NCBI RefSeq assembly: GCF_037975215.1
Contig: NZ_CP150239.1
Coordinates: 2,332,001 to 2,396,000, forward strand
Direction of reading: 5' to 3'
DNA from: Solibacillus sp. FSL R5-0449
GTDB lineage: Bacteria > Bacillota > Bacilli > Bacillales_A > Planococcaceae
Length of the DNA stretch: 64,000 nucleotides
In this document: in pieces, positions 49,171-58,884 of the stretch
How the letters are laid out: each line of letters starts with the position of its first letter
How positions within the stretch are numbered: position 1 is the first letter of the stretch
Position numbers and translations under genes: made by a program
The notes under the pieces: generated by a model
What the model was told of the DNA's origin: nothing
Databases searched by the model: none
What the model saw: the letters and a program-made list of their open reading frames with translations, nothing else

Positions 49171-50694
49171 TTATTTTTTTTCCGGTATATTTCCCGTAAA
49201 GTCTTCACGTTTCGTAACGTCTACACGCTTAATAAATATCGCCAAAATTAAAGCTACAACTGTAATTCCTGCTGCTACGAAGAAACTGTACGTAATCCCG
49301 TCAAGCATTGCCTGTTGCATTACTTGTGCTTGGGCTTGTGCAATTTGCTCAGCAGTCGGCTGTACTGCAGATGAAGCGTTTGCCTGCATATCCGCTGCAA
49401 TTTCAGCTGCACGTGTTTTTGTATGTGAGTTGAAGATTGTTACTAAAACCGCTGTACCAATTGCCCCTGCTACTTGCTGAGCTGTATTGTTCATCGCTGT
49501 ACCATGCGGATTCAATCGGTTCGGCAAAGCATTTAAACCGTTTGTCATAATTGGCATCATAACCATTGAAATACCTAACATACGGATTGTGTAAATCGAA
49601 ATAATAAATAAGTAAGTTGAATCAACTTCCAAATAACCTAATCCGATCGTTGCTAATGTTGTAATCGTTAATCCGATAACCGCTAAAATACGCGGTCCAA
49701 AACGGTCGAATAATTTCCCTGTAATTGGTGACATAATCCCCATTACAATCGCACCAGGCAACATCATTAAACCTGCTTCAAATGGTTCGATTCCACGAAC
49801 ATTCTGCACATAGGCAGGTGTTAAAATCATACCCGAGAACATCGCTACAGATAATACCATTGATACGACAGATGCTAAAGCGTATGAAGGATATGTGTAA
49901 ATACGTAAATCCAATAACGGCTGCTCTAAACGGAACTGGCGAATGATAAACCATGCTAAGCCAATTGCCCCTACTGTAATTGTTCCCCATACTTCAATTG
50001 CTGACCAGCCAGCTGAACTTGCTGTACTGAAGCCGTATAATAATCCACCAAAACCGATTGTAGACAATGCAATTGATAGTATATCGATTTTAGCATCACG
50101 GTTCGGAAGTACATCTTCCAGTTTCCAAACTGCCAATAATAGTGATAAAACAGCAATTGGAAGAATCATTTTGAACAGTACGCTCCAGTCATAATGTTCA
50201 ACAATCCATCCAGATAAAGTCGGTCCGATTGCCGGTGCCAATACCATAACTAGACCGAACATCCCCATTGCCTGCCCGCGTTTTTCAACCGGGAAGCTAA
50301 TTAGCATAACGTTCATTAAAACCGGTGCCATCGTTGCTGCACCAGCTGCCTGAATCATACGACCTGCCAATAAAAATCCGAAGCTAGGCGCAAATGAAGC
50401 CAATGCTGTACCGATAACGAAAATCGACATCGAAATAATGAATAAAGGTCGTGTTCTGAACTTTGTAATCAAATATGCAGAAGCAGGAACCAATACCCCA
50501 CTTACAAGCATATAGCCTGTCGCTAACCATTGTACTGTTGAATAATCTTCAATATCAAAGGCAGCCATAATAGATGGTAATGCTACGTTTAATAATGTGT
50601 TATTTAAAAATGCTACAAACGCCCCGACAAATAATACGGCGATCATTAAATACGGAGGCTTTTTAAATGTTTTTACATCTTGTGTCTGTTCCAT
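49171..50694 (-). CDS. DHA2-type (EmrB/QacA) multidrug efflux transporter
   Basis: This 507-residue major-facilitator protein with about 14 hydrophobic segments is an EmrB/QacA-type drug:proton antiporter. Motifs are FLNNTLLNVALPSI in helix 1, the WLATGYMLVSGVLVPASAYLITKFRTRPLFI loop, GAATMAPVLMN, and LAPAIGPTLSGWIVEHYDWSVLFK (motif C). It has a charged C-terminal tail (KRVDVTKREDFTGNIPEKK). It is divergent from a TetR regulator, and two 22-bp direct repeats lie between them (50749-50801), so it is probably under that repressor's control. The ATG start is preceded by AAGGGAA. Confidence 0.92.
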   Translation of the reverse strand: MEQTQDVKTFKKPPYLMIAVLFVGAFVAFLNNTLLNVALPSIMAAFDIEDYSTVQWLATGYMLVSGVLVPASAYLITKFRTRPLFIISMSIFVIGTALASFAPSFGFLLAGRMIQAAGAATMAPVLMNVMLISFPVEKRGQAMGMFGLVMVLAPAIGPTLSGWIVEHYDWSVLFKMILPIAVLSLLLAVWKLEDVLPNRDAKIDILSIALSTIGFGGLLYGFSTASSAGWSAIEVWGTITVGAIGLAWFIIRQFRLEQPLLDLRIYTYPSYALASVVSMVLSVAMFSGMILTPAYVQNVRGIEPFEAGLMMLPGAIVMGIMSPITGKLFDRFGPRILAVIGLTITTLATIGLGYLEVDSTYLFIISIYTIRMLGISMVMMPIMTNGLNALPNRLNPHGTAMNNTAQQVAGAIGTAVLVTIFNSHTKTRAAEIAADMQANASSAVQPTAEQIAQAQAQVMQQAMLDGITYSFFVAAGITVVALILAIFIKRVDVTKREDFTGNIPEKK

Positions 50695-50748
50695 AATTTT
50701 ATTTCCCTTCTTTAATCTTTCAATCTTCCTATTTCTGCACTCGAACTA

Positions 50749-50801
50749 TTTTATACTCGGAGTCCAAAAAATTCAACAATTTTATACTCATAGTCTAAAA
50801 A
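50749..50801. promoter_or_regulatory. Two direct repeats, likely TetR operators of the MFS/TetR pair
   Basis: TTTTATACTCGGAGTCCAAA at 50749-50768 and TTTTATACTCATAGTCTAAA at 50780-50799 start 31 bp apart (about three helical turns). Over the full 22 bp they match at 19 positions. Each contains the small dyad ACT-N-AGT. They lie about 55 bp upstream of the transporter start. Confidence 0.65.
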
Positions 50802-50925
50802 CATTGCGAATACTCGCTTTAAACAGTAGAATGAGAGTACAATTCAGAGTATATAGTACAGAAAAAATTCACTTTTATTACGTTATATGCAAAGGAAATC
50901 GCTTTAATTGATATGGAGGAAGTTC

Positions 50926-51819
50926 ATGAATCAACGAAAAAGACAGGTACTTGATAGTGCATTGCAGCTTTTTATCGAAAAAGGCTTTCATGAAACATCA
51001 ATACAAGACATTTTAGACAAAGCGCTTATTTCAAAAGGGACATTTTATAATTATTTCTCATCTAAAGTGGAATGTTTTAAGGCGATTATGGAACAGACCC
51101 GATACGAAGCAAGCCTACTACGTCATGAAATGCTGCTGAATCAAGATATTACCGATGAAAACTTATTATTGGAACAAATTCTCGTTCTTATGCAAATCAA
51201 CAAAAAACAAAACTTAGTATCCTTGTTCGAAAATATTTTCCAGTCGAACGACAAAGAGCTACGTCATTTATTGGAACGCTATCGCCTATTGGAAATTGAG
51301 TGGGTATCCAATCGTTTTACGGATATTTTTGGAGAGGAAGTTCGTCCCTATTCCCTTGAACTTGCCATAATTTATTTTGCGATGGTTCACCATTTAACCT
51401 ATTCGCACCGCCTCTTCTATAGTGAAATAATCGACCAGAAGAAAATATTGCAAATTGCCCTTCGAAATGTGAAAGCAATTTATCCTATTATGTTGGAAAA
51501 CGGCGAAATCCTCGTTACACAGGACGCTCTTCAACTAGTTGAAGAGAAAACAATTTACCAGACGATTACAAAGAACGATTTAATCGAAAAGGTTCAGGGC
51601 TTCCTTGACCAGTTGAAACTGGATACTGACAATGAGGTGGGTGCACAATTCACTGAAAGTATTTTGGATGAGCTGCAGCGTAAAGAGCTACGTCTTCCGG
51701 TTATCGAAACATTGCTTAAGCCTTTCCGCGAATCATTCGCAAACACACTGCATGCCGGAGAAAATGTCGAGCTTGCAAATTTACTATGGTACTTCATTAA
51801 AAATGTGGACCAGAAGTAA
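50926..51819 (+). CDS. TetR-family regulator
   Basis: The 297-residue regulator has an N-terminal TetR helix-turn-helix (KGFHETSIQDILDKALISKGTFYNYFSSKVECFKAIM) and an unusually long ligand/dimer part, about 100 residues more than typical. The start at 50926 (MNQRKRQV) follows GGAGGAAG. It is divergent from the DHA2 transporter gene and probably represses it until a drug or metabolite binds. The inducer cannot be predicted. It ends before a shared terminator at 51846-51888. Confidence 0.88.
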   Translation: MNQRKRQVLDSALQLFIEKGFHETSIQDILDKALISKGTFYNYFSSKVECFKAIMEQTRYEASLLRHEMLLNQDITDENLLLEQILVLMQINKKQNLVSLFENIFQSNDKELRHLLERYRLLEIEWVSNRFTDIFGEEVRPYSLELAIIYFAMVHHLTYSHRLFYSEIIDQKKILQIALRNVKAIYPIMLENGEILVTQDALQLVEEKTIYQTITKNDLIEKVQGFLDQLKLDTDNEVGAQFTESILDELQRKELRLPVIETLLKPFRESFANTLHAGENVELANLLWYFIKNVDQK

Positions 51820-51845
51820 TGTTTGTATCTGATTCCGTTATCAAT

Positions 51846-51888
51846 AAAAAAGTCGTATTGAACGTCATCTGTTCAATACGACTTTTTA
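51846..51888. terminator. Bidirectional terminator between TetR and helicase genes
   Basis: AAAAAGTCGTATTGAAC pairs with GTTCAATACGACTTTTT around a short loop, with T runs on both strands. Confidence 0.9.
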
Positions 51889-53334
51889 TTAGTTATTGCT
51901 CGTTGAAATGTGGACTTTCAGTTGCTTGCCCTTAATCGGCGTTGTTTTCATCGCTTTTAATACGAGATTGCCTTTACCATTTAAAATTTCCACAAACGTA
52001 GATGTATCCAGAATCGTAATAATGCCGATATCTGCAGCGGTCATCCCCGGAATTTTTGCAATTGTTCCGACAAAATCAACAGCACGCAGCTTTTTCTTCT
52101 TACCACCATTAAAATAAAGCTTCGTAATATTTGCATCAACTTTGGCATTCTTTTGTTTTTTCTTTTGTGGTCGGCTTTGCATCTTTTTGTCAAACGCCTC
52201 TGCCTTTGCCTCTACTTCTTCATGTGTCGGCAAATCAACCTTTGGAATTTTAAATCCGATCAGTTCTTCAATACCTGCAAGGAAGTCATGTTCAAATGGT
52301 GTAACAAACGTAACAGCTTTCCCTTCCTTGCCCGCTCGTCCAGTTCGTCCTGTACGGTGGACATACGCTTCTTTTTCCATTGGTAGATCATAGTTAATCA
52401 CCAATGAAATATTCTCGATATCAATACCGCGTGCTGCAACATCTGTCGCTACTAAATAGCGGAAGTCTCCGCGCTTATAATCGTTCATAACAAGTAGACG
52501 GGTCGACTGATCCATACCACCGTGCAGCTTATCGACACTGTATTCACGGTCATATAAATAATCATGCAAGGCATCGACGCGATCTTTCGTACGACAGAAG
52601 ATAATACACGTATCCGGATTTTCCACAACCGCCATTTTTTCAACCGCCGCAGTCTTTTCCTCGTCCTGTACTTCAATAACCGCATGCTCAATTTTTGGCG
52701 CTGCCTCTTCCGAATGGACTTCAATATCAACAGCGTCGTTTAAATAATTCGATGCCAGTTTTTTTATCGTTTCCGGTACTGTCGCGGAAAACAGCATCAT
52801 TACTTCACGATGTTCCACATGGGCCAATATTGCTTCAACTTGCTCGATAAAGCCCATATTGAGCATTTCATCTGCTTCATCAAGCACAACATAACGAATT
52901 TTATCAAGCTTCAGTGTTCCCTTTTCGATATGATCCAGGACGCGTCCCGGAGTACCAACAGCAATATGTGTTTTTTGCTTTAATTCGTCCTGCTGATAAC
53001 GGAACGGCTGCTTTCCATATAAGGCGGCTGCTTTAATACGTTTGTAACGTCCGATATTTGTAAATTCTTCTTTTACTTGGACAGCCAATTCACGTGTCGG
53101 TGTTAATACGAGTGCTTGTGGCTTGTTTTCGATCCAATCAATATTTTCGCAAATCGGAATTGCGAATGCTGCAGTTTTTCCGCTTCCTGTTTGTGCTTTA
53201 ACAATTAAATCTTGTTTCTTTAATGCATGGGGCAACACTTTTTGCTGAACTTCAGTCGGTGTGCTGTAATCCAAATCTTTAAGCGCACGCTGTAATTCAG
53301 GTGATAATGGATAGTCGTTAAAATTAGTTGTCAT
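51889..53334 (-). CDS. dbpA: DEAD-box RNA helicase DbpA/YxiN type
   Basis: The 481-residue helicase has all motifs: Q motif ([13 protein letters not shown]), [28 protein letters not shown] ([13 protein letters not shown]), SAT, ARGIDI and HRTGRTGR. The C-terminal 75 residues ([50 protein letters not shown]) form the DbpA RNA-binding domain, which targets hairpin 92 of 23S rRNA in YxiN. Length matches YxiN (479). It works in large-subunit assembly. Its start overlaps the stop of the LysR gene by 4 nt. Confidence 0.94.
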   Translation of the reverse strand: MTTNFNDYPLSPELQRALKDLDYSTPTEVQQKVLPHALKKQDLIVKAQTGSGKTAAFAIPICENIDWIENKPQALVLTPTRELAVQVKEEFTNIGRYKRIKAAALYGKQPFRYQQDELKQKTHIAVGTPGRVLDHIEKGTLKLDKIRYVVLDEADEMLNMGFIEQVEAILAHVEHREVMMLFSATVPETIKKLASNYLNDAVDIEVHSEEAAPKIEHAVIEVQDEEKTAAVEKMAVVENPDTCIIFCRTKDRVDALHDYLYDREYSVDKLHGGMDQSTRLLVMNDYKRGDFRYLVATDVAARGIDIENISLVINYDLPMEKEAYVHRTGRTGRAGKEGKAVTFVTPFEHDFLAGIEELIGFKIPKVDLPTHEEVEAKAEAFDKKMQSRPQKKKQKNAKVDANITKLYFNGGKKKKLRAVDFVGTIAKIPGMTAADIGIITILDTSTFVEILNGKGNLVLKAMKTTPIKGKQLKVHISTSNN

Positions 53335-54251
53335 ATTTGTTCCTCTTTTTCTTCTTTTATATGAATGATTCCTGGATCAACAATTGCGATAAATTTTCTC
53401 GTTGCTTTTGAAAGTGAAACATTTTTTAAATGGACAATCCCTAAATTACGCTTAGGAATTGGCTGTTGGAGCTCAATTTCATGCAAAAGCCCTTTATCAA
53501 GATAATCGGTCGCAAACTCCTTCGTTACACTTGCTATTCCTAAATTAATTTTTGCGAATTCCAATACTAAATCATGTGAACCTAACTCGAATTCAGGTGA
53601 AATTGTATACCCTTGTTCCTTTAAATAGTTTTCTACATAATTACGGGAATTTGCCTTTTTCTCCAAAAAAATTAATGGCAGCTTCATGAGCATATCAAGA
53701 CGGATTGGTTTTTTTGATAAATTTTTGTATTTTTGTCCGCACACAAATATATCATGAATTTCCTTACAAGGGATAACTTGAAGCTGTGGATCTTTAACCG
53801 GCAAGTTGCAGATGCCCAAATCCGCTTCCCCCGATTTGATAAAAGCTAATATTTCATTTGTAGTACCATTTAAAACCTTTAGTTTAATGCCAGGATATTT
53901 TATATGGAATGCCTCTAAATACGGCAGTAAAAAATACCTTGAAATTGTATCTCCTACTCCAATACGTAAAACGCCTGTACGCAGATTTTTAAACTCGGCA
54001 ATTTTTTCTTCCCCCGCGTCTAAAATGCCAAGAGCGGAGTTAACATATTCGTGTAATAATTCACCTTCTTCTGTCAAGGTTACCCCTTTTGGTGTTCTAT
54101 TAAATAAAACGGTATCAAGTTCTTTTTCAAGCTTTGAAATAGACTGGCTCACGGCCGGCTGTGTCATATATAAAGCGTTTGCTGCCTTAGAAAAGCTTTT
54201 GATTCGACTCACTTCATTGAAAATACGATATGCTTCTAGTTTTATTATCAT
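53331..54251 (-). CDS. LysR-family transcriptional regulator
   Basis: The 306-residue protein has the LysR N-terminal helix-turn-helix ([63 protein letters not shown]) and a periplasmic-binding-like effector domain. It is divergent from the CofE-like gene at 54385, the usual layout for LysR control of a neighbour. In the space between them ACTTATATCA occurs twice (around 54260 and 54293), a possible binding site. Its gene overlaps dbpA by 4 nt. The effector is unknown. Confidence 0.88.
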   Translation of the reverse strand: MIIKLEAYRIFNEVSRIKSFSKAANALYMTQPAVSQSISKLEKELDTVLFNRTPKGVTLTEEGELLHEYVNSALGILDAGEEKIAEFKNLRTGVLRIGVGDTISRYFLLPYLEAFHIKYPGIKLKVLNGTTNEILAFIKSGEADLGICNLPVKDPQLQVIPCKEIHDIFVCGQKYKNLSKKPIRLDMLMKLPLIFLEKKANSRNYVENYLKEQGYTISPEFELGSHDLVLEFAKINLGIASVTKEFATDYLDKGLLHEIELQQPIPKRNLGIVHLKNVSLSKATRKFIAIVDPGIIHIKEEKEEQI

Positions 54252-54384
54252 ATAAACCCTACTTATATCAGATATTAAATTTATTAATTTTACTTATATC
54301 ACATGAACAGGTTATAGTAAACACTGTGAGATTAAAGCAAAGACAATTAAAATATAACTTAGAGCTATTGAAGGAGAGATTATT

Positions 54385-55575
54385 TTGGAACGAGTAGTAG
54401 GAACGGTTGTACGCGGTCTTCGTGGCCCAATTATTAATGAAGGGGACGATATTGTACAAATCGTTGTTGATACAGCATTAAATGCCGCAAAAACAGAAGG
54501 CTTTGAAATTGAAGATCGTGATATTGTGACAGTAACAGAATCTGTTGTTGCTCGTGCACAAGGGAACTACGCTAAAATTTCAGATATCGCATCTGATGTA
54601 AAATCAAAATTCGGTGATGACACGGTAGGTGTGATTTTCCCGATTCTTTCACGTAACCGCTTCTCGAACATTTTAAAAGGAATTGCAGCAGGTACTAAGA
54701 AAATCATTCTTATGCTAAGCTACCCATCTGATGAAGTGGGCAACCATTTAGTATCATTGGATGATCTTGACGAAAAAGGAATCAATCCATGGACGGATGT
54801 ATTGACAGAAGCTGAATTCCGTGGTCATTTCGGTTTTAACAAACATACATTTACAGGTGTAGATTACATTGAATATTATAAAGAATTAATCGTTGAACAA
54901 GGTGCAGAAGTTGAAGTTATCTTCTCGAACAATGCAAAAACGATTTTAGATTATACGAAAAGCATTTTAACTTGCGATATTCACTCTCGCTTCCGTACAA
55001 AACGCATTTTAAAAGCTGCCGGTGCAGAAAAAGTTTATGGTCTTGATAACATTTTAGCTGAATCTGTAAACGGTTCTGGCTTTAACTCTAAATACGGTTT
55101 ACTTGGATCTAACAAATCGACAGAAGATGGCGTGAAATTATTCCCGGACAACTGTCAACCAATCGTTGATGACATCCAAGCTAAAATTTTAGCTGCTACA
55201 GGGAAACTTGTAGAAGTAATGATTTACGGTGATGGTGCATTCAAAGATCCTGTAGGCCAAATTTGGGAACTTGCAGATCCTGTTGTATCACCTGCGTATA
55301 CACCAGGTCTTGATGGTACGCCAAACGAAATTAAGTTGAAGTATTTAGCGGACAATGATTTCGCTAACCTGCACGGTGAAGAACTGAAAAATGCTATCAA
55401 AGAATATATCAACAATAAAGAAGAAGACTTAACTGGTAACATGGCTGCCCAAGGGACAACCCCTCGTAAGCTGACAGATTTAATCGGTTCTTTATCTGAC
55501 CTGACTTCTGGTTCAGGCGATAAAGGTACACCAATGATCTACATCCAAGGTTATTTCGATAACTATACAAAATAA
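54385..55575 (+). CDS. CofE-like (coenzyme F420-0:L-glutamate ligase family) protein
   Basis: The 396-residue protein belongs to the F420 ligase family (PF01996-like). It shows VGTVVRGLRGPIINEGDDIVQIVVDTALNA, DRDIVTVTESVVARAQGNY, and GVIFPILSRNRFSNILKGIAAGTKKIILMLSYPSDEVGN. CofE adds glutamate to F420-0 in archaea and actinobacteria. No F420 genes are visible here and Bacillales are not known to make F420, so the substrate here is probably different. The start is TTG with AGGAGAG upstream. A divergent LysR gene may regulate it. Confidence 0.8.
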   Translation: MERVVGTVVRGLRGPIINEGDDIVQIVVDTALNAAKTEGFEIEDRDIVTVTESVVARAQGNYAKISDIASDVKSKFGDDTVGVIFPILSRNRFSNILKGIAAGTKKIILMLSYPSDEVGNHLVSLDDLDEKGINPWTDVLTEAEFRGHFGFNKHTFTGVDYIEYYKELIVEQGAEVEVIFSNNAKTILDYTKSILTCDIHSRFRTKRILKAAGAEKVYGLDNILAESVNGSGFNSKYGLLGSNKSTEDGVKLFPDNCQPIVDDIQAKILAATGKLVEVMIYGDGAFKDPVGQIWELADPVVSPAYTPGLDGTPNEIKLKYLADNDFANLHGEELKNAIKEYINNKEEDLTGNMAAQGTTPRKLTDLIGSLSDLTSGSGDKGTPMIYIQGYFDNYTK

Positions 55576-55579
55576 AAAA

Positions 55580-55613
55580 CAGACTCAATTCCCTTAACAG
55601 GGGTTGAGTCTTT
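55580..55613 (+). terminator. Terminator of the CofE-like gene
   Basis: AGACTCAATTCCC pairs with GGGGTTGAGTCT around TTAACA, followed by TTCATTT. It lies 5 bp after the stop. Confidence 0.8.
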
Positions 55614-55636
55614 CATTTATATGTTGAAAGTTTTAA

Positions 55637-55676
55637 AAAAACGGTGCAAATTTGAATTTCAAATTTTGCACCGTTT
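55637..55676 (-). terminator. Terminator of the opuA operon
   Basis: On the minus strand, AAACGGTGCAAAATTTG pairs with CAAATTTGCACCGTTT, followed by TTTTAAAAC. Confidence 0.88.
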
Positions 55677-55713
55677 CTTTGTTTTAGCTTAGTCTTTTAT
55701 AGACTCTTTTAAT

Positions 55714-56601
55714 TTACTTCTCTATACCTTCTGTCCAGTTGTTTACAACATCCTGGTTTGCTTCAACCCATTGTTTTGCTGCTTCTTTAGGTTTTGTTCC
55801 TGAGTAGATGTTCAGCATGACTTCTTCGATATCTTCTGTTGTCCATTCAAACGCATCTAAAATCTTGAATGCATCAGGAGACTCTTTTTCCAAGTTTTGA
55901 CGAACAAATGTATGAATATTTTCTTCTCCGCCAAATACACCTTCAGGATCTTCTAAATATTTCAGATCAAAGTTGGCAAATTTCCAGTGAGGGCTCCAGC
56001 CTGTCACAACAATATCTTCTTCATTTTTAATCGCCTGTTCTAAAGCAACTGTCATCGCACCTGATGAAGATGGTTGTAATGACCAAGATTCAAGGTTTGG
56101 ATATGTTTCAAGTGCTCTTTCAGCAGCCGCTACTACACCTGCACCCGCTTCAATACCAGTAATCGTTGATGCCGCTTCAGTAGTTAAATCAGCAATTGAT
56201 GTTGCTTCCATATAACTTGGGACAACTAATCCGATTTTCGCACCTTTTAAGTTTGGCCCTAGATCTTCTACATCTGCACCGTATTTTTCATACTGTGACG
56301 CATGTGTAGCAGGTAACCAGCCAGATACCATCGCATCTGCTTCACCTTTGGAAACTGCTTCCCACATGATCGCATTATCCAATGGTGTAATATCAACTTT
56401 ATAGCCGACACTTTCCAATACTTCTGCCACTACATACGTAGAAGCAACTTCTGAATCCCATTCTACATAGGCTAAATCAATTGAGCCTAAATCTTCTGTA
56501 GAGGCTGTATCTTTTTTCTCTGTTGTATCATCTCCGCACGCACCTAATAATAGCGCTGCGCTCAATGCTGTTGCTGCAGGCATCCATTTCATTTTTTTCA
56601 T
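55714..56601 (-). CDS. opuAC: Glycine betaine/proline betaine ABC transporter substrate-binding lipoprotein
   Basis: The 295-residue lipoprotein has a signal peptide with lipobox LLLGACGD (Cys at about residue 22 of the chosen start). The mature part is of the OpuAC type: SIDLAYVEWDSEVASTYVVAEVLESVGYKVDITPLDNAIMWEAVSKGEADAMVSGWLPATHASQYEKYG, where tryptophans form the betaine cage. The start at 56601 (MKKMKWMP) follows GGGGGAAAG; the frame extends 5 codons. It is the last gene of the opuA operon and overlaps the permease region closely (56601/56603). The protein binds compatible solutes outside the cell. Confidence 0.92.
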   Translation of the reverse strand: MKKMKWMPAATALSAALLLGACGDDTTEKKDTASTEDLGSIDLAYVEWDSEVASTYVVAEVLESVGYKVDITPLDNAIMWEAVSKGEADAMVSGWLPATHASQYEKYGADVEDLGPNLKGAKIGLVVPSYMEATSIADLTTEAASTITGIEAGAGVVAAAERALETYPNLESWSLQPSSSGAMTVALEQAIKNEEDIVVTGWSPHWKFANFDLKYLEDPEGVFGGEENIHTFVRQNLEKESPDAFKILDAFEWTTEDIEEVMLNIYSGTKPKEAAKQWVEANQDVVNNWTEGIEK

Positions 56602-56602
56602 T

Positions 56603-57466
56603 TTACTTTCCCCCATTTGATTTTTGTTTGTTTAAACTTTGTGTTAATCGGTCTACAATAATAGCGAAGATTACTAGACTTATCCCCGCAACAAATCCAT
56701 TACCGATTTGAGCTCGTTGTAAAGCCGATAATACTTCACGACCTAAACCTGGTGCACCGATCATTGATGCAATAACGACCATCGATAGAGATAATAGTAC
56801 GGTTTGGTTTATACCGGCCATAATCGTAGATCTTGAAAGCGGCAGTTCTACTTTCACTAATTTTTGAGTGAATGTACTACCATAAGAATCCGCAGCTTCG
56901 ATTAAATGTGTCGGAACTTGACGGATACCTAGATTTGTAAAACGTACAGTTGGTGGTAATGCGAAGATAACTGAGGCAAATACACCTGGTACGACACCAA
57001 TTCCGAAAAACGCAACCGCTGGAATTAAATAAACGAATCCAGGCATTGTTTGCATAAAGTCTAAAATTGGTTTTAAGATTTCTTCTATTACTTTGGATTT
57101 TGACATTAGAATGCCAAGTGGTATACCAATTACAATCGCGATTAAACTAGAAAACAGCACGAGTGTAAATGTATTCATAAGCTGATCCCATAAGCCCTGG
57201 TTTAATATGAACAGTAAACCGATAATTGAAAAGATGGCTAAACCGAATTTTTTGCCTGTTGCGAAAAATGCCAACACGGCAATGATTAAAATAAATACAT
57301 ACGGCGGAATAGCTGTTAATCCGGATGTAACCAGATTCATCGTATCTTCACCGTTACTTTGAATGAAACGGAACTGGGCTGAAAAAGTATCTGTTACAAT
57401 ATCCATCAAATCTTCAACTTTTTCCGCTACCGGTAATGGCGTTGCTAAATTTAAAATTTTACTCAT
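56603..57466 (-). CDS. opuAB: Glycine betaine ABC transporter permease
   Basis: The 287-residue membrane protein has about seven hydrophobic segments and the binding-protein-dependent permease signature [48 protein letters not shown]. Its N-terminus ([19 protein letters not shown]) is cytosolic or lies outside the core. It is the OpuAB type. Its start overlaps opuAA by 8 nt, so it is translationally coupled. It carries betaine across the membrane. Confidence 0.93.
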   Translation of the reverse strand: MSKILNLATPLPVAEKVEDLMDIVTDTFSAQFRFIQSNGEDTMNLVTSGLTAIPPYVFILIIAVLAFFATGKKFGLAIFSIIGLLFILNQGLWDQLMNTFTLVLFSSLIAIVIGIPLGILMSKSKVIEEILKPILDFMQTMPGFVYLIPAVAFFGIGVVPGVFASVIFALPPTVRFTNLGIRQVPTHLIEAADSYGSTFTQKLVKVELPLSRSTIMAGINQTVLLSLSMVVIASMIGAPGLGREVLSALQRAQIGNGFVAGISLVIFAIIVDRLTQSLNKQKSNGGK

Positions 57467-58658
57467 TGTCTACACCTCCGTTTTTTTCAGAGGCTAACGA
57501 CTCTAAAACAACTCCACGGATCAGTACTCCGCGCAGTTTCCCTTCTTCGACGACTGCAACCGGTGTCGGAGAATCGGAAATAACCGATAGAATATCTTGA
57601 ATAACTGTTGATGGCTCAACAATCGGCATATCATTGCGTAAAATTGAATGCAGTGATTTTTCACCAGATTGTGCAAGCTCCAGTGCATCATTTGCAGTAA
57701 TATAGCCTAAATATTTTCGGGCTTTATCTACAGCGAGAAGTACACTTACTTTATCTTCTCTCATACGCTGCAACGCAACTTTTGGTCCTTCATGATCAAT
57801 TTGAATAGTCATTGGACGAATCATCGCATTTTCTGCTGTCAGTACTTTCGAACGGTCTACATCTTCCAGGAATGAACGAACATATTCATTTGAAGGATTT
57901 GTCAAAATCTCTTCCCCTGTTCCTACTTGCATGACCTTTCCATCCTTCATAATGGCAATACGGTCACCAATACGAAGCGCTTCATTTAAATCATGTGTAA
58001 TGAAGACAATTGTTTTTTGTAAATTAGCTTGCAACTCCAATAGCTCATCTTGCATCTCTTTACGAATAAGCGGATCAAGAGCAGAAAAAGCTTCATCCAT
58101 TAATATGATTTCTGTATCATTTGCCAACGCCCGTGCAAGTCCTACACGCTGCTGCATACCACCTGATAATTGATCTGGATACTGGTCTTTATAGGAGAGC
58201 AACCCTGCATTCTGTAAAGCCTTTTCTGCTTTTAATCGTCTTTCCTCTTTAGGAACGCCTCTGATTTCCAGGCCATACTCTGCATTTTGTAAAATGGTAC
58301 GTTGCGGGAATAAAGCGAAGTTTTGAAACACCATGCTCATTTTTTCTCTGCGGACTAGTTGCAGGCTTTTTTTATTGAGCTTCGTAATATTTTGGTCATC
58401 TATATAAATATCACCACTTGTCGGCTGAATAAGACGATTTAGTAAACGGATTAATGTAGACTTCCCACTTCCTGAAAGCCCCATAATTACGAAAATCTCA
58501 CCTTCTTCAATTGTCAAACTAGCTTCATATACACCTACAGTAGCATTTGTTTCTTTTAATATCTGTTCTTTGGATTTCTCTTGCTTCACGAGCTTTAATG
58601 CCTGTGATGTATTTTTTCCAAATACTTTAGTGACTCGGTCTATTTTTATTTTCCCCAT
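57459..58658 (-). CDS. opuAA: Glycine betaine ABC transporter ATP-binding subunit
   Basis: The 399-residue ATPase has Walker [19 protein letters not shown]-loop, signature [18 protein letters not shown], Walker [17 protein letters not shown], and a His-switch [10 protein letters not shown]. The C-terminal part (about 280-395) holds two CBS domains, which in OpuA sense ionic strength or nucleotides. The ATG follows AGGAAGTGG. It is the first gene of the operon, under the promoter at 58738-58766 with BusR-type dyads. Confidence 0.95.
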   Translation of the reverse strand: MGKIKIDRVTKVFGKNTSQALKLVKQEKSKEQILKETNATVGVYEASLTIEEGEIFVIMGLSGSGKSTLIRLLNRLIQPTSGDIYIDDQNITKLNKKSLQLVRREKMSMVFQNFALFPQRTILQNAEYGLEIRGVPKEERRLKAEKALQNAGLLSYKDQYPDQLSGGMQQRVGLARALANDTEIILMDEAFSALDPLIRKEMQDELLELQANLQKTIVFITHDLNEALRIGDRIAIMKDGKVMQVGTGEEILTNPSNEYVRSFLEDVDRSKVLTAENAMIRPMTIQIDHEGPKVALQRMREDKVSVLLAVDKARKYLGYITANDALELAQSGEKSLHSILRNDMPIVEPSTVIQDILSVISDSPTPVAVVEEGKLRGVLIRGVVLESLASEKNGGVDNE

Positions 58659-58690
58659 AATCCACTTCCTAAAATAATTAATTTCGTGCT

Positions 58691-58766
58691 AGTAACAACT
58701 TTATATTTATCTAAGGTTGTTAAAAGCAACAACTTTCATATTAATAGACGTTGTTACTAATGTCAA
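58691..58766 (-). promoter_or_regulatory. opuA promoter with two BusR-type dyads
   Basis: On the minus strand a consensus TTGACA (58761-58766) and TAATAT (58738-58743) are 17 bp apart. Around and downstream lie two dyads of identical layout, AACAAC-N16-GTTGTT, at 58694-58721 and 58728-58755; the outer arms extend to AGTAACAAC and GTTGTTACT. A BusR-like regulator gene is next door. Repressor bound to both would cover the promoter. Confidence 0.78.
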
Positions 58767-58817
58767 ATTAAGAGCGCACTTTTTACTAGTCAATCTAGAA
58801 AAAAAGTCCTTTAAACA

Positions 58818-58856
58818 GAAAAAACTACTCCTTAAATACAACGATGGAGTAGTTTG
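58818..58856 (-). terminator. Terminator of the BusR-like gene
   Basis: On the minus strand, AACTACTCC pairs with GGAGTAGTT around an 18-nt loop, followed by TTTTTC. It lies between the regulator gene and the opuA promoter. Confidence 0.78.
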
Positions 58857-58884
58857 TTTTTATTATAAATTTGACGAACTTTAT

